Assembly (NCBI GenBank): GCA_905478225.1
Contig: CAJQHR010000049.1
Location: 1 to 64,000, forward strand
From: an uncultured Crocinitomix sp.
GTDB lineage: Bacteria; Bacteroidota; Bacteroidia; Flavobacteriales_D; Crocinitomicaceae
Length of the DNA stretch: 64,000 nt
Direction of reading: 5' to 3'
Under the pieces are notes generated by a model. That model was given only the letters and a program-made list of their open reading frames with translations, made no database searches and was not told the DNA's origin. This document shows, in pieces, positions 42,860 through 52,316 of the stretch. The position numbers and the translations under genes were made by a program. Within the stretch, counting starts at the first letter, position 1. Each line of letters starts with the position of its first letter.

Positions 42860-43844
42860 TGTAAATATTAGATTTATAGTGACTTAAATTACTTGGATCA
42901 GTAAACCATTCAACTGTTTCTTTAATTCCGTCCTCTATCGAAAAGGCCGGAACAAAACCAGTTAAGGCATTTATTTTTGAATTGTCGCACCAAAGGCGTT
43001 GCACTTCACTTTTTTCTGGACGAATACGCTGAGGATCGATTACAAAATCAACCGTTGAATTCATAGTTTTCTTAATCAACTCAAATGTATCCTTTATGGA
43101 AATTTCAAAATTCGATCCTATGTTGATTGTTTCCCCAACAGCTTTGTCTGATTTTGCAATAGCTATAAAACCGCGACATGTGTCTTTCACATAATTGAAA
43201 TCGCGTGTTGGCGATAAATCACCCACTTTAATTTCTGCCGCTCCATCTGCAATTTGCGAAATGATGGTAGGAATCACTGCTCGAGCGGATTGCCTTGGCC
43301 CATAGGTGTTAAAAGGTCTTGCAATTGCTACTTGTAAATCAAAAGCATTGTAAAAGCTCATGGCCATATTATCTGCACCAATTTTACTTGCACTGTATGG
43401 CGACTGCGGTTGTAACGGATGTTTTTCATCTATTGGAACATAAAGGGCAGTTCCATACACCTCAGAAGTAGAAGTATGAATAATTCTTTCGCAACCATTA
43501 TCCAAAGCAGCTTGACAAATATTCAAAGTTCCTGTAACGTTTGTGTCTACATAAGATGTGGGTGCGATATAAGAATAAGGTATCGCGATTAGAGCAGCCA
43601 AGTGAAATACAACGTCCACTCCTTTTGTGATGTGTTTGCAATAATGCGGATCGCGAATATCTCCAGAAAGCACTTCAATTTCTGAAAGGCCTTCAATTTG
43701 CTCCAACCATCCCCAATTATTGAAGGAATTATATTGTGATAAAGCTTTAACTTTACAGCCTTCTTTTAACAGCATTTCGGTTAAGTGGGATCCAATAAAA
43801 CCATCTGCCCCGGTGACTAAAACTGTTTTATCTTTTAAATTCAT
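42852..43844 (-). CDS. LegB-like NDP-sugar 4,6-dehydratase
   Basis: This 330-residue extended SDR closely follows the LegB pattern: VLVTGADGFIGSHLTEML, FNNWGWLEQIEGL, VFHLAALIAIPYSYIAP, HTSTSEVYGTA with Thr/Ser, YSASKIGADNMA with the Tyr/Lys pair, and RPFNTYGPRQSARAVIPTII. LegB makes a 4-keto-6-deoxy-HexNAc nucleotide sugar. None of the later Leg genes (synthase, CMP-transferase) is in the window. The product may instead feed a 4-amino-4,6-dideoxy sugar made with the DegT aminotransferase at 51208. A 101-base gap separates it from the upstream epimerase gene. Confidence 0.85.
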   Translation of the reverse strand: MNLKDKTVLVTGADGFIGSHLTEMLLKEGCKVKALSQYNSFNNWGWLEQIEGLSEIEVLSGDIRDPHYCKHITKGVDVVFHLAALIAIPYSYIAPTSYVDTNVTGTLNICQAALDNGCERIIHTSTSEVYGTALYVPIDEKHPLQPQSPYSASKIGADNMAMSFYNAFDLQVAIARPFNTYGPRQSARAVIPTIISQIADGAAEIKVGDLSPTRDFNYVKDTCRGFIAIAKSDKAVGETINIGSNFEISIKDTFELIKKTMNSTVDFVIDPQRIRPEKSEVQRLWCDNSKINALTGFVPAFSIEDGIKETVEWFTDPSNLSHYKSNIYNV

Positions 43845-43945
43845 TTACTGATATTTTTCTACTCTTATTTAAAATTAAACGCGATAAACTGCAATATAAG
43901 GAATATTGTACTTCTATGAGAACACTTGCACGACCTTTTGCTTTG

Positions 43946-44929
43946 CTATAATTCGCTGAATTCATTTAGCACCAGAAAGGCTAAATAACGCTTAATACCT
44001 TCTTTTAAATCAACCGTAGGATTGTAATTTAAGTGCTGCACCGCTTTATCGATTGATGCATATGAATGCTCAATATCGTCCGTTCTTTTCGGTCCATACA
44101 CCACATTAAATTCACCATGCGAATAATCATTCTCAGTGAAACTTGTTTGAATCGTATCAATTAATTCATTCAAAGTGATGGTGCTGCCGCAAGCGATATT
44201 GTAGACTGTATTTAAAGCCGAGTTATCTTGAACAGTTGCGGCTAAAACATTGGCATGTATCACATTATCAATATACGTAAAATCACGAGTCTGCTCACCA
44301 TCCCCATTTACAGTGATAGGCGCGCCATCTTGAAGTAATTTAATAAATCGTGGAAGCACAGCTGCATAAACTCCATCTGGATCTTGACGTCTTCCAAATA
44401 CATTGAAATAACGCAAACCAATTGTTTCTGTCCCGTATAATCGCGCGTAAACATCTGCATACATTTCGTTTACATATTTCGTGACGGCATAAGGAGAAAG
44501 CGGTTTCCCGATCTTCCCTTCTTCTTTTGGCAAATGGCTATGATCGCCATAAACGGAAGAAGATGTTGCATAAACAAAACGTTTAACACTCGCATTTTTA
44601 GCAGCTTCGAGCATATTTAAAAATCCGGTAATGTTATGTGCGTTTGTATTCAAAGGTATTTCGATTGACCGTGGAACAGAACCTAATGCTGCTTGGTGAA
44701 AAATGATGTCAATATCTTGTGCGGCTTTCAAACATGTTTCATAATCTCTCACATCACCTTCGATAAAGGTGAAGTGCGGATGATTGATTAAATGAGCAAT
44801 ATTCGATTTGTGACCAGTGAGTAAATTATCCAAACAGTACACTTCATTCTTTTGCAAAAAGAATTCACAAAGGTTTGACCCAATAAATCCAGCACCGCCC
44901 GTTACCAATATTCTTTTTCCCTCCAGCAT
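43946..44929 (-). CDS. WbpP/GalE-like UDP-HexNAc 4-epimerase
   Basis: This 327-residue extended SDR has RILVTGGAGFIGSNLCEFF, HQAALGSVPRSIEIPL, a diagnostic block for WbpP/TviC-type UDP-N-acetylglucosamine 4-epimerases, YATSSSVYGD, YAVTKYVNEMYA (Tyr/Lys) and RYFNVFGRRQDPDGVYAAVLP. It would interconvert UDP-GlcNAc and UDP-GalNAc (or the uronic acids) for the surface polysaccharide. It lies 2 bases after the GT2 gene and is followed by a 101-base gap before the LegB-like gene, a possible internal promoter. Confidence 0.9.
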   Translation of the reverse strand: MLEGKRILVTGGAGFIGSNLCEFFLQKNEVYCLDNLLTGHKSNIAHLINHPHFTFIEGDVRDYETCLKAAQDIDIIFHQAALGSVPRSIEIPLNTNAHNITGFLNMLEAAKNASVKRFVYATSSSVYGDHSHLPKEEGKIGKPLSPYAVTKYVNEMYADVYARLYGTETIGLRYFNVFGRRQDPDGVYAAVLPRFIKLLQDGAPITVNGDGEQTRDFTYIDNVIHANVLAATVQDNSALNTVYNIACGSTITLNELIDTIQTSFTENDYSHGEFNVVYGPKRTDDIEHSYASIDKAVQHLNYNPTVDLKEGIKRYLAFLVLNEFSEL

Positions 44930-44931
44930 TC

Positions 44932-45918
44932 TTATTTTTTTCCGAATCTTGTTGCAAAATAGTATTTAACCAATGCCTTATTACGCATTCCTAAGCCGAT
45001 CAATTGCATTATTCCCACTTTTTTCTGATCAATTAATCTGTAGCAGATTTTTTCCAAATACTTTTTTAAAATAAGGTCTAATTCTACTACAGGATAAAGT
45101 AACGACTTTTTATTCGCTCCACACAAAAGTTGGATGTGGTTTCGATAATCTTTTAGACCAAAGGTTGTTTTTTCTCGATTGTTTAATTGCAAATGCACAG
45201 ATAGGTTCTTTTCAGTTATGGCTACTCCCAAATCGGTTAAAACCATTTTATAAAATTCTTTAAATGCCAAGTTCTTTCTTTGCGTAATTTCATCATTGTT
45301 ATTATATGCAGCTTGTCTGTACAAATAAAATTTATTTGGGATGGCTGTTGTTAAGGTCAAATCTTTTAGCCGATAAAACAAATAATAATCTTCTAATCGC
45401 CAAAAACGGTCGACGTATGAAATTTTATTGGTCTTCAACACCGCCGTTCTAAAAATTGAAGAGGCATGACCAATCGAATGCCCAAAAATTAAATTCGCGC
45501 GATTCAGCTGTGGATCTTTTTCAAAGTCCATCACTTTACTTTCAATCCCAAATGTTTCAATGCTGCTGCTGCACACACCAATTTCTGGATGTTCGTCCAT
45601 AAAATTCACGAGTGTTTCAAATCGATCAGGGGTTGAAATATCGTCACCATCCAACCTGACATAATACTCCGTTTCAATGCGATCTAATGCCACATTCATG
45701 GTGTCAACAATTCCAGAGTTTTGCCGCTTTTTAATAATTACTAGGCGTTCATCTGAATAGGACTCAGCAATACTTATGCTGTCATCAGTAGAACAATCGT
45801 CCACAAAATAAATAATGAAATTGGAATACGTTTGAGCGAATAAACTCTCCAAAGCCTCTTTTAAATAAGGACCATTATTATAATTGGGCAGCAATACGCT
45901 TAATCGAGTCTGTTCCAT
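44932..45918 (-). CDS. family 2 glycosyltransferase
   Basis: This 328-residue GT-A enzyme starts RLSVLLPNYNNGPYLKEALESLFAQTY. It has YFVDDCSTDDS in the nucleotide site and YYVRLDGDDISTPDRFE with the metal-binding DGDD. The C-terminal half (about 215-328) has a helix-rich, basic region with no clear membrane segment. It probably adds an internal residue of the repeat unit. It is placed 2 bases after the GT4 gene and 2 bases before the WbpP-like gene. Confidence 0.9.
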   Translation of the reverse strand: MEQTRLSVLLPNYNNGPYLKEALESLFAQTYSNFIIYFVDDCSTDDSISIAESYSDERLVIIKKRQNSGIVDTMNVALDRIETEYYVRLDGDDISTPDRFETLVNFMDEHPEIGVCSSSIETFGIESKVMDFEKDPQLNRANLIFGHSIGHASSIFRTAVLKTNKISYVDRFWRLEDYYLFYRLKDLTLTTAIPNKFYLYRQAAYNNNDEITQRKNLAFKEFYKMVLTDLGVAITEKNLSVHLQLNNREKTTFGLKDYRNHIQLLCGANKKSLLYPVVELDLILKKYLEKICYRLIDQKKVGIMQLIGLGMRNKALVKYYFATRFGKK

Positions 45919-45920
45919 GC

Positions 45921-47153
45921 TTATGATTTCAATTTTTCCGCTACATTAGAAATTTCTTGATAGAGTGCTGCATAGTTTTTCTCGGCGTCAAAAACAATTA
46001 GAATTTGATCTTGAATTTGCTGACGATAGCCCTGTGTATTCATTTCCCCATCCAGTGCTTTTCGAATAGCAGCTTCAATTTCTGGCCCTTCGGATTCAGG
46101 TTTTAAAACGATCCCCGTTTTATCGGTCACAATATCTAAAACGCCACCAACGCCAATCACAACGGCAGGAAGTCCAAAACTTTGCGCTTCAATAATTGCC
46201 ATACCCAATCCTTCAGTCTCACTCGTGTGAATGAATAAGTTGATGGAATGGTTTTTATACATATCAATCAGTTCTGTATTGGGAACATGTCCTTTAAAGT
46301 CAACCGTAATATTCTCCGGTAAATCAACCAATTGTTTTTCCAATTCTGGTCGTAAAACACCATCACCAAAATGTATCCAATGAATAGATTTATCTTTAAT
46401 CCCCGCTAAGGCTGCAATGATTTTATCAATTCGCTTTAACGGAATCATATTCCCACAAGAAACGATCTGATATTGCTCTGATTCTTCCAATTGATTTAAA
46501 CCTTGCGGATAAATTCCGTAGGGCGCATAAACCAATTTACCTTTTTTAAAATCAATAGCTTTCAGATAGGACAAGGCTACTTTTGACAAGACATAAACCC
46601 GATTGACATACTTATAATTGAAATAACGGAAAGGCATATAATTTCCTGCGTGGCGTTCTTCAAAAATATCATACCCATTCACGCGAAAACCAAATCCAGA
46701 AATTTTGCTTTTAGCACGAAGGATACTTAATGACAAGGCGCCATCATTCATCCAAAAGGAATAATGGTGATTTTCGTTTTTACTTTCAATAGAACTTAAA
46801 TAGGCTTTGCTCAATGATTTACAATAAGCAATTGAAGTCATCCACCATTTTATTTTTTTAAAAATGAAGGATTTCTTATTCGATTTAAGGAATTCAAAAC
46901 CAACGATTCTCAAAATGATGAATAGCGCAGAAAAGACCTGTTTTTTTGTCACGTCTTTGTCAACAAGATTCAACGAATCATTTACCTTGACGTTAGTTGG
47001 GAGTTTTCGTAACCCATCCACTTTAATTAGCGGAAAAAGTACCACTTCATCATAGAATTCAGCCATTTTATCTACCTCGGCTTCAAAAAACTGTTCACCG
47101 AGACCGTAAGGAAAATTGTTCGAGATAATATTTAAGACTTTCTTCTTGCTCAT
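45921..47153 (-). CDS. family 4 glycosyltransferase
   Basis: This 410-residue GT-B enzyme has VLNIISNNFPYGLGEQFFEAEV at the N-terminus, YQIVSCGNMIPLKRIDKIIAAL for the C-terminal domain, and a canonical EX7E motif in HTSETEGLGMAIIEAQSFGLP (about 325-345). The motif marks a retaining GT4. It is the first gene of the minus-strand glycan operon; the divergent plus-strand arm starts 138 bases away. Confidence 0.9.
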   Translation of the reverse strand: MSKKKVLNIISNNFPYGLGEQFFEAEVDKMAEFYDEVVLFPLIKVDGLRKLPTNVKVNDSLNLVDKDVTKKQVFSALFIILRIVGFEFLKSNKKSFIFKKIKWWMTSIAYCKSLSKAYLSSIESKNENHHYSFWMNDGALSLSILRAKSKISGFGFRVNGYDIFEERHAGNYMPFRYFNYKYVNRVYVLSKVALSYLKAIDFKKGKLVYAPYGIYPQGLNQLEESEQYQIVSCGNMIPLKRIDKIIAALAGIKDKSIHWIHFGDGVLRPELEKQLVDLPENITVDFKGHVPNTELIDMYKNHSINLFIHTSETEGLGMAIIEAQSFGLPAVVIGVGGVLDIVTDKTGIVLKPESEGPEIEAAIRKALDGEMNTQGYRQQIQDQILIVFDAEKNYAALYQEISNVAEKLKS

Positions 47154-47160
47154 TCCAAAT

Positions 47161-47217
47161 ACTGAGTCAAATTTAATAAGGTTTTTAACAGTAAGTAAAT
47201 AAACTGAGTTGAAAACC
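47161..47217. promoter_or_regulatory. repeat-containing divergent promoter region of the glycan locus
   Basis: Between the divergent arms, ACTGAGT occurs twice (47161-47167 and 47203-47209). GGTTTTTAAC (47180-47189) and GTTGAAAACC (47208-47217) form an imperfect inverted repeat (one mismatch). The layout would suit a shared operator, but no factor is known. Confidence 0.3.
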
Positions 47218-47291
47218 GCACGAATTACAATTGGACAAATTCATTTTGATTATTAATATTGTACCTTTATCCCTTAAACGGAAATCGAAAA

Positions 47292-48245
47292 ATGCGAAAA
47301 ATACTCTTAACTGGTGGCGCAGGAAACGTGGGTAGCGCTATGGCGCAGGGGCTCTTGACCGAACCTGACACCTACCTGACCGTAGTAGATGATTTATCTA
47401 CCGGAAATATCAATAAATTACCGCAAAACCATCCCAATCTTAAATTCATTAAAGCGGATGTCAATAATCGTGAGGAGATAACTGATATCATGCTTTCGAA
47501 TCAATTTGATTACGTTTTTCATTATGCTGCATACGTTGGTGTTCAGCGCACACAAGAAAATCCAATTCGTGTTTTAAATGATATTGACGGCATTAAACAT
47601 ATTTTGTCTTTATCGAAAAATACGGGTGTTAAACGATTTTTCTTCTCTTCCTCTTCTGAGGTTTATGGAGAACCGGTTACCATTCCTCAACACGAAGAAA
47701 AAACACCTCTAAATTCCCGCGTTCCATATGCTGTGGTGAAAAATGTGGGGGAGGCCTTTTGTAAATCATACATGCAAGAATACAATTTGGATTATACCAT
47801 TTTTAGATTCTTTAACACCTATGGTCCAAATCAAACGCAAGATTTTGTGATGACTAAATTCATTTCTCAGGCCTTGCAAAATAAACCGATCACAATTTAT
47901 GGTGACGGCTCACAAACAAGAACGTTTTGTTACGTTTCTGATAATATTGAGGCCACAATTAAAGCGCTCAATAATGATTTGTTTGTGAATGATGTAATTA
48001 ATATTGGCGGTGAAACGGTTATTTCAATTTTAGAATTAGCCGAACTCATTATAAAGTTAACAGATAGTAAATCTGAAATCACATTCTTACCACCCTTAAA
48101 GGATGGAGACATGACCAGAAGACAACCGGACAATTCAAAAATGAAGGCAATTTTAGGACGTGAATTAATTACAGTAGAAGAAGGAATCAAAAAGTTGTTG
48201 GTTGACCCAACCTTTATTCAACAAATGGAATTAAAAGCTGAATGA
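47292..48245 (+). CDS. NAD-dependent nucleotide-sugar epimerase/dehydratase
   Basis: I start at the Met of MRKILLTGGAGNVGSAMAQGL; an upstream ATG at 47259 adds 11 unlikely residues. This 317-residue extended SDR has YVFHYAAYVGVQRTQENP, FFSSSSEVYGEP with the catalytic Ser, YAVVKNVGEAFC with the Tyr/Lys pair, and RFFNTYGPNQTQDFVMTKF. The V-G-V-Q-R-T motif resembles UDP-glucuronate decarboxylase or epimerase subgroups. It is the first gene of the plus-strand arm and overlaps the exporter permease gene by 4 bases. Confidence 0.88.
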   Translation: MRKILLTGGAGNVGSAMAQGLLTEPDTYLTVVDDLSTGNINKLPQNHPNLKFIKADVNNREEITDIMLSNQFDYVFHYAAYVGVQRTQENPIRVLNDIDGIKHILSLSKNTGVKRFFFSSSSEVYGEPVTIPQHEEKTPLNSRVPYAVVKNVGEAFCKSYMQEYNLDYTIFRFFNTYGPNQTQDFVMTKFISQALQNKPITIYGDGSQTRTFCYVSDNIEATIKALNNDLFVNDVINIGGETVISILELAELIIKLTDSKSEITFLPPLKDGDMTRRQPDNSKMKAILGRELITVEEGIKKLLVDPTFIQQMELKAE

Positions 48246-49093
48246 GCGAAGAAAAATGGGATTTAATTATTAAACCCAAATCAAGTTGGATTGATTTGAG
48301 ATTTAAGGAGTTGTGGAAATACCGCGATCTCCTACTCCTTTTCGTGAAACGTGATTTTGTCGCTGTTTACAAACAAACAGTTTTAGGGCCTCTTTGGTTC
48401 TTTATTCAGCCCATTTTAACCACGGTTATGTTCGCCATTGTCTTCGGGTATTTCGGCAAATTGGATACGGACGGAATGCCCGGACCATTATTCTATTTAA
48501 CGGGACTCACACTATGGAATTATTTCTCTGATTGTTTGACAAAAACCTCTGAAACCTTTATAAAAAATCAAAACATCTTTGGAAAAGTATTCTTTCCAAG
48601 ATTGATTGTGCCACTCTCTATTACTGTTTCATCTTTACTAAAATTTGGAATTCAATTTATTTTGTTTGCTCTTGTTTGGTGCTATTATTATTTTTTCTCA
48701 GCCCAAAGTGCGTCGATCAATCCCACTCAAGAGATCCTTGTAGTTCCACTTTTAATTATTATGATGGCTGGACTAAGTTTAGGGTTTGGAATCATCTTTT
48801 CTTCAATTACGACAAAATATAAAGACATGAACTTTTTATTAGCCTTTGGTGTCCAACTGCTAATGTATGTCTCATCTGTTGTAATTCCAATCTCTCAAAT
48901 GGGAGAATACGCTTGGATTTTCAAATTAAATCCAATGGTTAATATTATTGAAGCGTTTAAATATGCCTTTTTGGGTGCCGGTCAATTCAGCTGGTTTTGG
49001 CTCGGATATAGCTTTGTATTTATGTGTGTCTTATTATTCTTTGGAACGATTATCTTTAACCGTGTTGAAAAGTCATTTATGGATACCGTCTAG
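48242..49093 (+). CDS. polysaccharide ABC exporter permease (Wzm-like)
   Basis: This 283-residue ABC-2 type permease has an amphipathic N-terminus (LWKYRDLLLLFVKRDFVAVYKQT) typical of Wzm/TagG, then about six membrane helices (LGPLWFFIQPILTTVMFAIVFGYF, and LLIIMMAGLSLGFGIIFSS). It would flip a lipid-linked O-antigen-like or teichoic-like glycan across the inner membrane, powered by the Wzt-like ATPase at 49853. The partner gene is separated by 760 bases that include a broken VOC gene on the opposite strand, which is unusual for such pairs. Confidence 0.9.
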   Translation: MSEEKWDLIIKPKSSWIDLRFKELWKYRDLLLLFVKRDFVAVYKQTVLGPLWFFIQPILTTVMFAIVFGYFGKLDTDGMPGPLFYLTGLTLWNYFSDCLTKTSETFIKNQNIFGKVFFPRLIVPLSITVSSLLKFGIQFILFALVWCYYYFFSAQSASINPTQEILVVPLLIIMMAGLSLGFGIIFSSITTKYKDMNFLLAFGVQLLMYVSSVVIPISQMGEYAWIFKLNPMVNIIEAFKYAFLGAGQFSWFWLGYSFVFMCVLLFFGTIIFNRVEKSFMDTV

Positions 49094-49108
49094 TTAAATC
49101 TAGGACAT

Positions 49109-49147
49109 AAAAAAAGGGCATAACATTCAACATCAAGACCTTTTTTT
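49109..49147. terminator. candidate bidirectional terminator
   Basis: AAAAAAAGG at 49109-49117 and CCTTTTTTT at 49139-49147 form a 9-bp inverted repeat between the converging permease and VOC genes. The stem is mostly A-T and the loop is 21 bases, so support is modest. Confidence 0.4.
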
Positions 49148-49153
49148 AATTAT

Positions 49154-49535
49154 TTATTCGTTCGAATGTAATCCAATCAAATTCCCCTCAGTATCCATCA
49201 TCATTGCCATAAAGCCATTCGGCCCAATTGCCGTTTTTTGCATTGCGATATGACCGCCTGCCGCTTCAACTCTATTTAAAGCCACTTCTAAATTGGGATT
49301 TGCGTTCAAATAAAGCACCACACCTTCTTTACTCGGCTTGTGCATTGGACTTTCAGAAATTGCTCCTGATGCCTTCCCTGAAGTTTGGTTCATATGGAAA
49401 TGCCGCCATTTTAATATCTCCCATTGCCATATCAATCATTTGAATATCGAATACAGTTTGATAAAAAGCTTTTGCTCTATCAATTTTTTCTACTGAAATT
49501 TCGAACCAATTAATTGCGTTTGTTTTACTGTCCAT
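49154..49535 (-). pseudogene. frameshifted VOC (glyoxalase-like) protein
   Basis: The frame from 49535 reads AINWFEISVEKIDRAKAFYQ, a typical VOC start, then IDMAMGDIKMAAFPYEPN before drifting. A second frame supplies the rest: SGKASGAISESPMHKPSKEG, VVLYLNANPNLEVALNRVEA, IGPNGFMAMMMDTEGNLIGL ending HSNE. Removing one base of the AA at 49381-49382 gives PYEPNSGKASGAISES. The joined protein of about 125 residues would be a complete VOC domain of the bleomycin-resistance/glyoxalase type. It interrupts the Wzm-Wzt pair on the opposite strand. Confidence 0.8.
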
Positions 49536-49852
49536 TTTTCTCTTTTTAATTATATATAATTGAATGATACTTTTGAATTGCAGAAGGTCAATTTAAATGT
49601 TCAGCTGCGAATTCAATTCGTTCTTTCAAATGTACGAATCTATTTTTAGGAAAAACAATCATGAATAATATGGTTTACACTGACCCTAAAGCCTTTAGAA
49701 ATGTTTTCCGTAACACACCGGACTTTCACCTTTAGCATATAAAAAGAAATACATCAGAATCAACAAGCTCACTCATCATAATTAATGAGGTGTTTGTCGG
49801 AATTTTCCAAAAATATAAATCGCCTTGCAAAGCTTTTCGCTATTTTTGAGGT
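49536..49852. other. 317-base intergenic region before the Wzt-like gene
   Basis: No supported gene. A 24-codon plus-strand frame at 49661-49735 (starting MNNMVYTDPKAF) could be a fragment. TATTTTTG at about 49841-49848 ends 4 bases before the Wzt-like ATG, like the block before truA, and may be a -7 element for a leaderless or short-leader transcript. Confidence 0.35.
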
Positions 49853-51133
49853 ATGAGCATTGTTTTAAAGGCAGAAGACATCTCGAAACAATACCGTTTA
49901 GGTCAAGTTGGTACTGGAACTTTATCGCATGATTTAAAGCGCTTTTGGTATAAAACCCGTGGCAAAGAAGACCCCTATTTAAAAGTAGGTGCTGAAAATG
50001 ATCGGACAACTGTTGACAGTTCTGGATACGTTTGGGCTTTAAAAGACATCAACTTTGAAATTGCTCAAGGCGATATGGTCGGTATTATTGGAAAAAATGG
50101 TGCCGGGAAATCTACATTGCTCAAATTACTTTCAAGGGTTACCGCTCCAACAACTGGTCAAATCAAAATCAAAGGGCGCATTGCCGCTTTGCTTGAAGTT
50201 GGAACTGGTTTTCATCCTGAATTAACAGGACGTGAAAACATTTACCTCAACGGTGCCATACTTGGTATGAACCGCATTGAAATAAAGGCTAAATTAGATG
50301 AGATCGTTGAGTTTTCAGGCTGTCAAAAATACATTGACACACCTGTTAAACGTTATTCTTCTGGAATGATCGTAAGACTTGGATTTGCCGTTGCAGCTCA
50401 CCTTGAACCAGAAATTTTGATTGTAGATGAAGTTTTAGCTGTTGGTGACGCCGAGTTTCAAGATAAGTGCATTGGCAAAATGAAAGATATTAGTGGCGAA
50501 GGAAGAACGGTTCTTTTTGTCAGTCACAATATGGCATCCATGAAAGCACTTTGTAAAAAAGGCTTTTTAATGGAAAAAGGGCGCATGACGAATAAGGGGA
50601 ATATGACTGAAATCATTGAAACTTATTTGGCGAAAACCACAAAATCATCTGCCACGGGAGAAATTCCTGATGATGCTTCATCTATGAATACAGGCATTGC
50701 CAAATACAGAAGCATTCAATTGATTGACGCTCAAAATTCACCGATCGATCGCGTGAACTACATGGCTGATTTACGGTTCAACATGACGCTCGATTGCAAG
50801 TCACCACTGAAGGATGTCATTATCGATTTAAGAATAAACACGCGTGACGGAGTTGAATTAGTGCACACCATGAATAAATATGGAAGCTCGGATAAACAAC
50901 CCCTATCGCAAGGATTGAATAAAATTAGTTGTAAAATTCACAACCAATTGCAGCCGGGGAATTATTCTGTCACAATTGGCGTGCATGAAAGTAATGGCGT
51001 TACCTTGGATTTTGTAGAAAATATCCTAGATTTTTCAGTCATGAATATTGGCGAAGGAGAAAACTCAGGCTTTAGCTATGATTTTAAATTAGGTCACGTT
51101 CATTTTAATTCGAAATGGGTTGTTGAGGCGTGA
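49853..51133 (+). CDS. polysaccharide ABC exporter ATPase with C-terminal substrate-binding domain (Wzt-like)
   Basis: This 426-residue protein has a nucleotide-binding domain (about 1-245) with Walker A GKNGAGKST (80-88), signature RYSSGM, Walker B ILIVDEVLAVGD and switch His in FVSHNMAS. A C-terminal beta-sandwich (about 290-426; MADLRFNMTLDCKSPLKDVI, LQPGNYSVTIGVHES) resembles the Wzt C-terminal domain that binds the capped end of the exported glycan. No capping kinase or methyltransferase gene is visible nearby. It partners the permease at 48242. Confidence 0.9.
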   Translation: MSIVLKAEDISKQYRLGQVGTGTLSHDLKRFWYKTRGKEDPYLKVGAENDRTTVDSSGYVWALKDINFEIAQGDMVGIIGKNGAGKSTLLKLLSRVTAPTTGQIKIKGRIAALLEVGTGFHPELTGRENIYLNGAILGMNRIEIKAKLDEIVEFSGCQKYIDTPVKRYSSGMIVRLGFAVAAHLEPEILIVDEVLAVGDAEFQDKCIGKMKDISGEGRTVLFVSHNMASMKALCKKGFLMEKGRMTNKGNMTEIIETYLAKTTKSSATGEIPDDASSMNTGIAKYRSIQLIDAQNSPIDRVNYMADLRFNMTLDCKSPLKDVIIDLRINTRDGVELVHTMNKYGSSDKQPLSQGLNKISCKIHNQLQPGNYSVTIGVHESNGVTLDFVENILDFSVMNIGEGENSGFSYDFKLGHVHFNSKWVVEA

Positions 51134-51207
51134 GTAGTGAAAAGTAAAGAATTGAACATGAATATTGCAATAGCGACTAACGACTAGATATTAAGGACTA
51201 AATAAAA

Positions 51208-52308
51208 ATGAAATTCATCCCACTGGCAAGTCCAGATATACAAGAGCAAGACATTCAAGAAGTAGTTGATGTGCTTAAAACAGGCATGTTGGTGCAAGGA
51301 AAAAAGGTGGCCGAATTAGAAAGTAACAGTGCAGCTTTTGTCAAAAGTAAACATGTAATCGCTACCTCAAATGGAACATCTACCATGCACTTGGCCTTGG
51401 TGGCGCTAGGTATTGGGTTTGGGGATGAAGTAATTGTTCCGGCGCTTTCTTATATTGCTACGGCAAATGTAGTAGAGTTAGTGGGCGCAACTCCTGTTTT
51501 TGTAGATGTTGAAATAGACAGCTTTAATATTGACGCCACGCGAATTGAATCAGCCATAACACCTAAAACGAAGGCGATAATTCCAGTTCATGAATTTGGA
51601 CTACCCTGCGATATTGAAGCTATAATGAAAATTGCAAATACGCACAACCTTTATATAATTGAGGATGCAGCGTGTGCACTGGGCGCTAGTCAAAACGGTA
51701 AATTTGTTGGAACTTTTGGTGATTTTGGGTCCTTTTCGTTACATCCTCGCAAGGCTATTTCTTCTGGTGAAGGTGGCTTAATCACCTGCCAAAAACCTGA
51801 ATTGGCTAAAAAAGTCCAAATTTTACGCAATCATGGAATTGACATCATTGACGGAAAAATGGAATTTGTGGAAGCGGGTTTTAACTACCGCATGACGGAT
51901 TTTCAAGCCGCCTTGGTAAACAGTCAGCTTGCCCGATTAAAAGAGACGTTAACCTACAAAAATGAGTTAGCGAATGAATATCAATCGTTGATCACAAATT
52001 CAAAAATACAAGTTCCGAATTGCCCGGCCGATCGGATTCATACATGGCAAACGTATCATGTACTTATTGATCCAACAATTAACCGAGATGAACTTATAAA
52101 AACGTTGAGAGAAAAAGGGATTGGCACTAACTATGGCGCCCAAAATATCCCCGACCAAATCTATTATAAAAATAAATACAATCACAATGCTGCAATAGCC
52201 TTTCCAAATGCCAGTCGGGCATATAAAGAAGGCTTGGCAATTCCGCTCTACGAAAAATTAAATAGCGCAGATATTTCCTATATTGCAGCTGAATTAAACA
52301 AACTATAA
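51208..52308 (+). CDS. DegT/DnrJ/EryC1-family sugar aminotransferase
   Basis: This 366-residue PLP enzyme of the nucleotide-sugar aminotransferase family has [20 protein letters not shown], the PLP-contacting [11 protein letters not shown], and the Schiff-base Lys in [16 protein letters not shown]-terminal [14 protein letters not shown] is also diagnostic. It transfers an amino group from glutamate to a keto sugar, most likely the 4-keto-6-deoxy product of the LegB-like dehydratase (42852) or of the local epimerases. The adjacent acyltransferase genes could then N-acylate the product. Confidence 0.92.
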   Translation: MKFIPLASPDIQEQDIQEVVDVLKTGMLVQGKKVAELESNSAAFVKSKHVIATSNGTSTMHLALVALGIGFGDEVIVPALSYIATANVVELVGATPVFVDVEIDSFNIDATRIESAITPKTKAIIPVHEFGLPCDIEAIMKIANTHNLYIIEDAACALGASQNGKFVGTFGDFGSFSLHPRKAISSGEGGLITCQKPELAKKVQILRNHGIDIIDGKMEFVEAGFNYRMTDFQAALVNSQLARLKETLTYKNELANEYQSLITNSKIQVPNCPADRIHTWQTYHVLIDPTINRDELIKTLREKGIGTNYGAQNIPDQIYYKNKYNHNAAIAFPNASRAYKEGLAIPLYEKLNSADISYIAAELNKL

Positions 52309-52316
52309 TAAAAACC

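Noticed and set aside
43845-43945. Separate small gene between the two epimerase genes
   Set aside because: The 101 bases show no open frame of useful length and are more likely a spacer or internal promoter.
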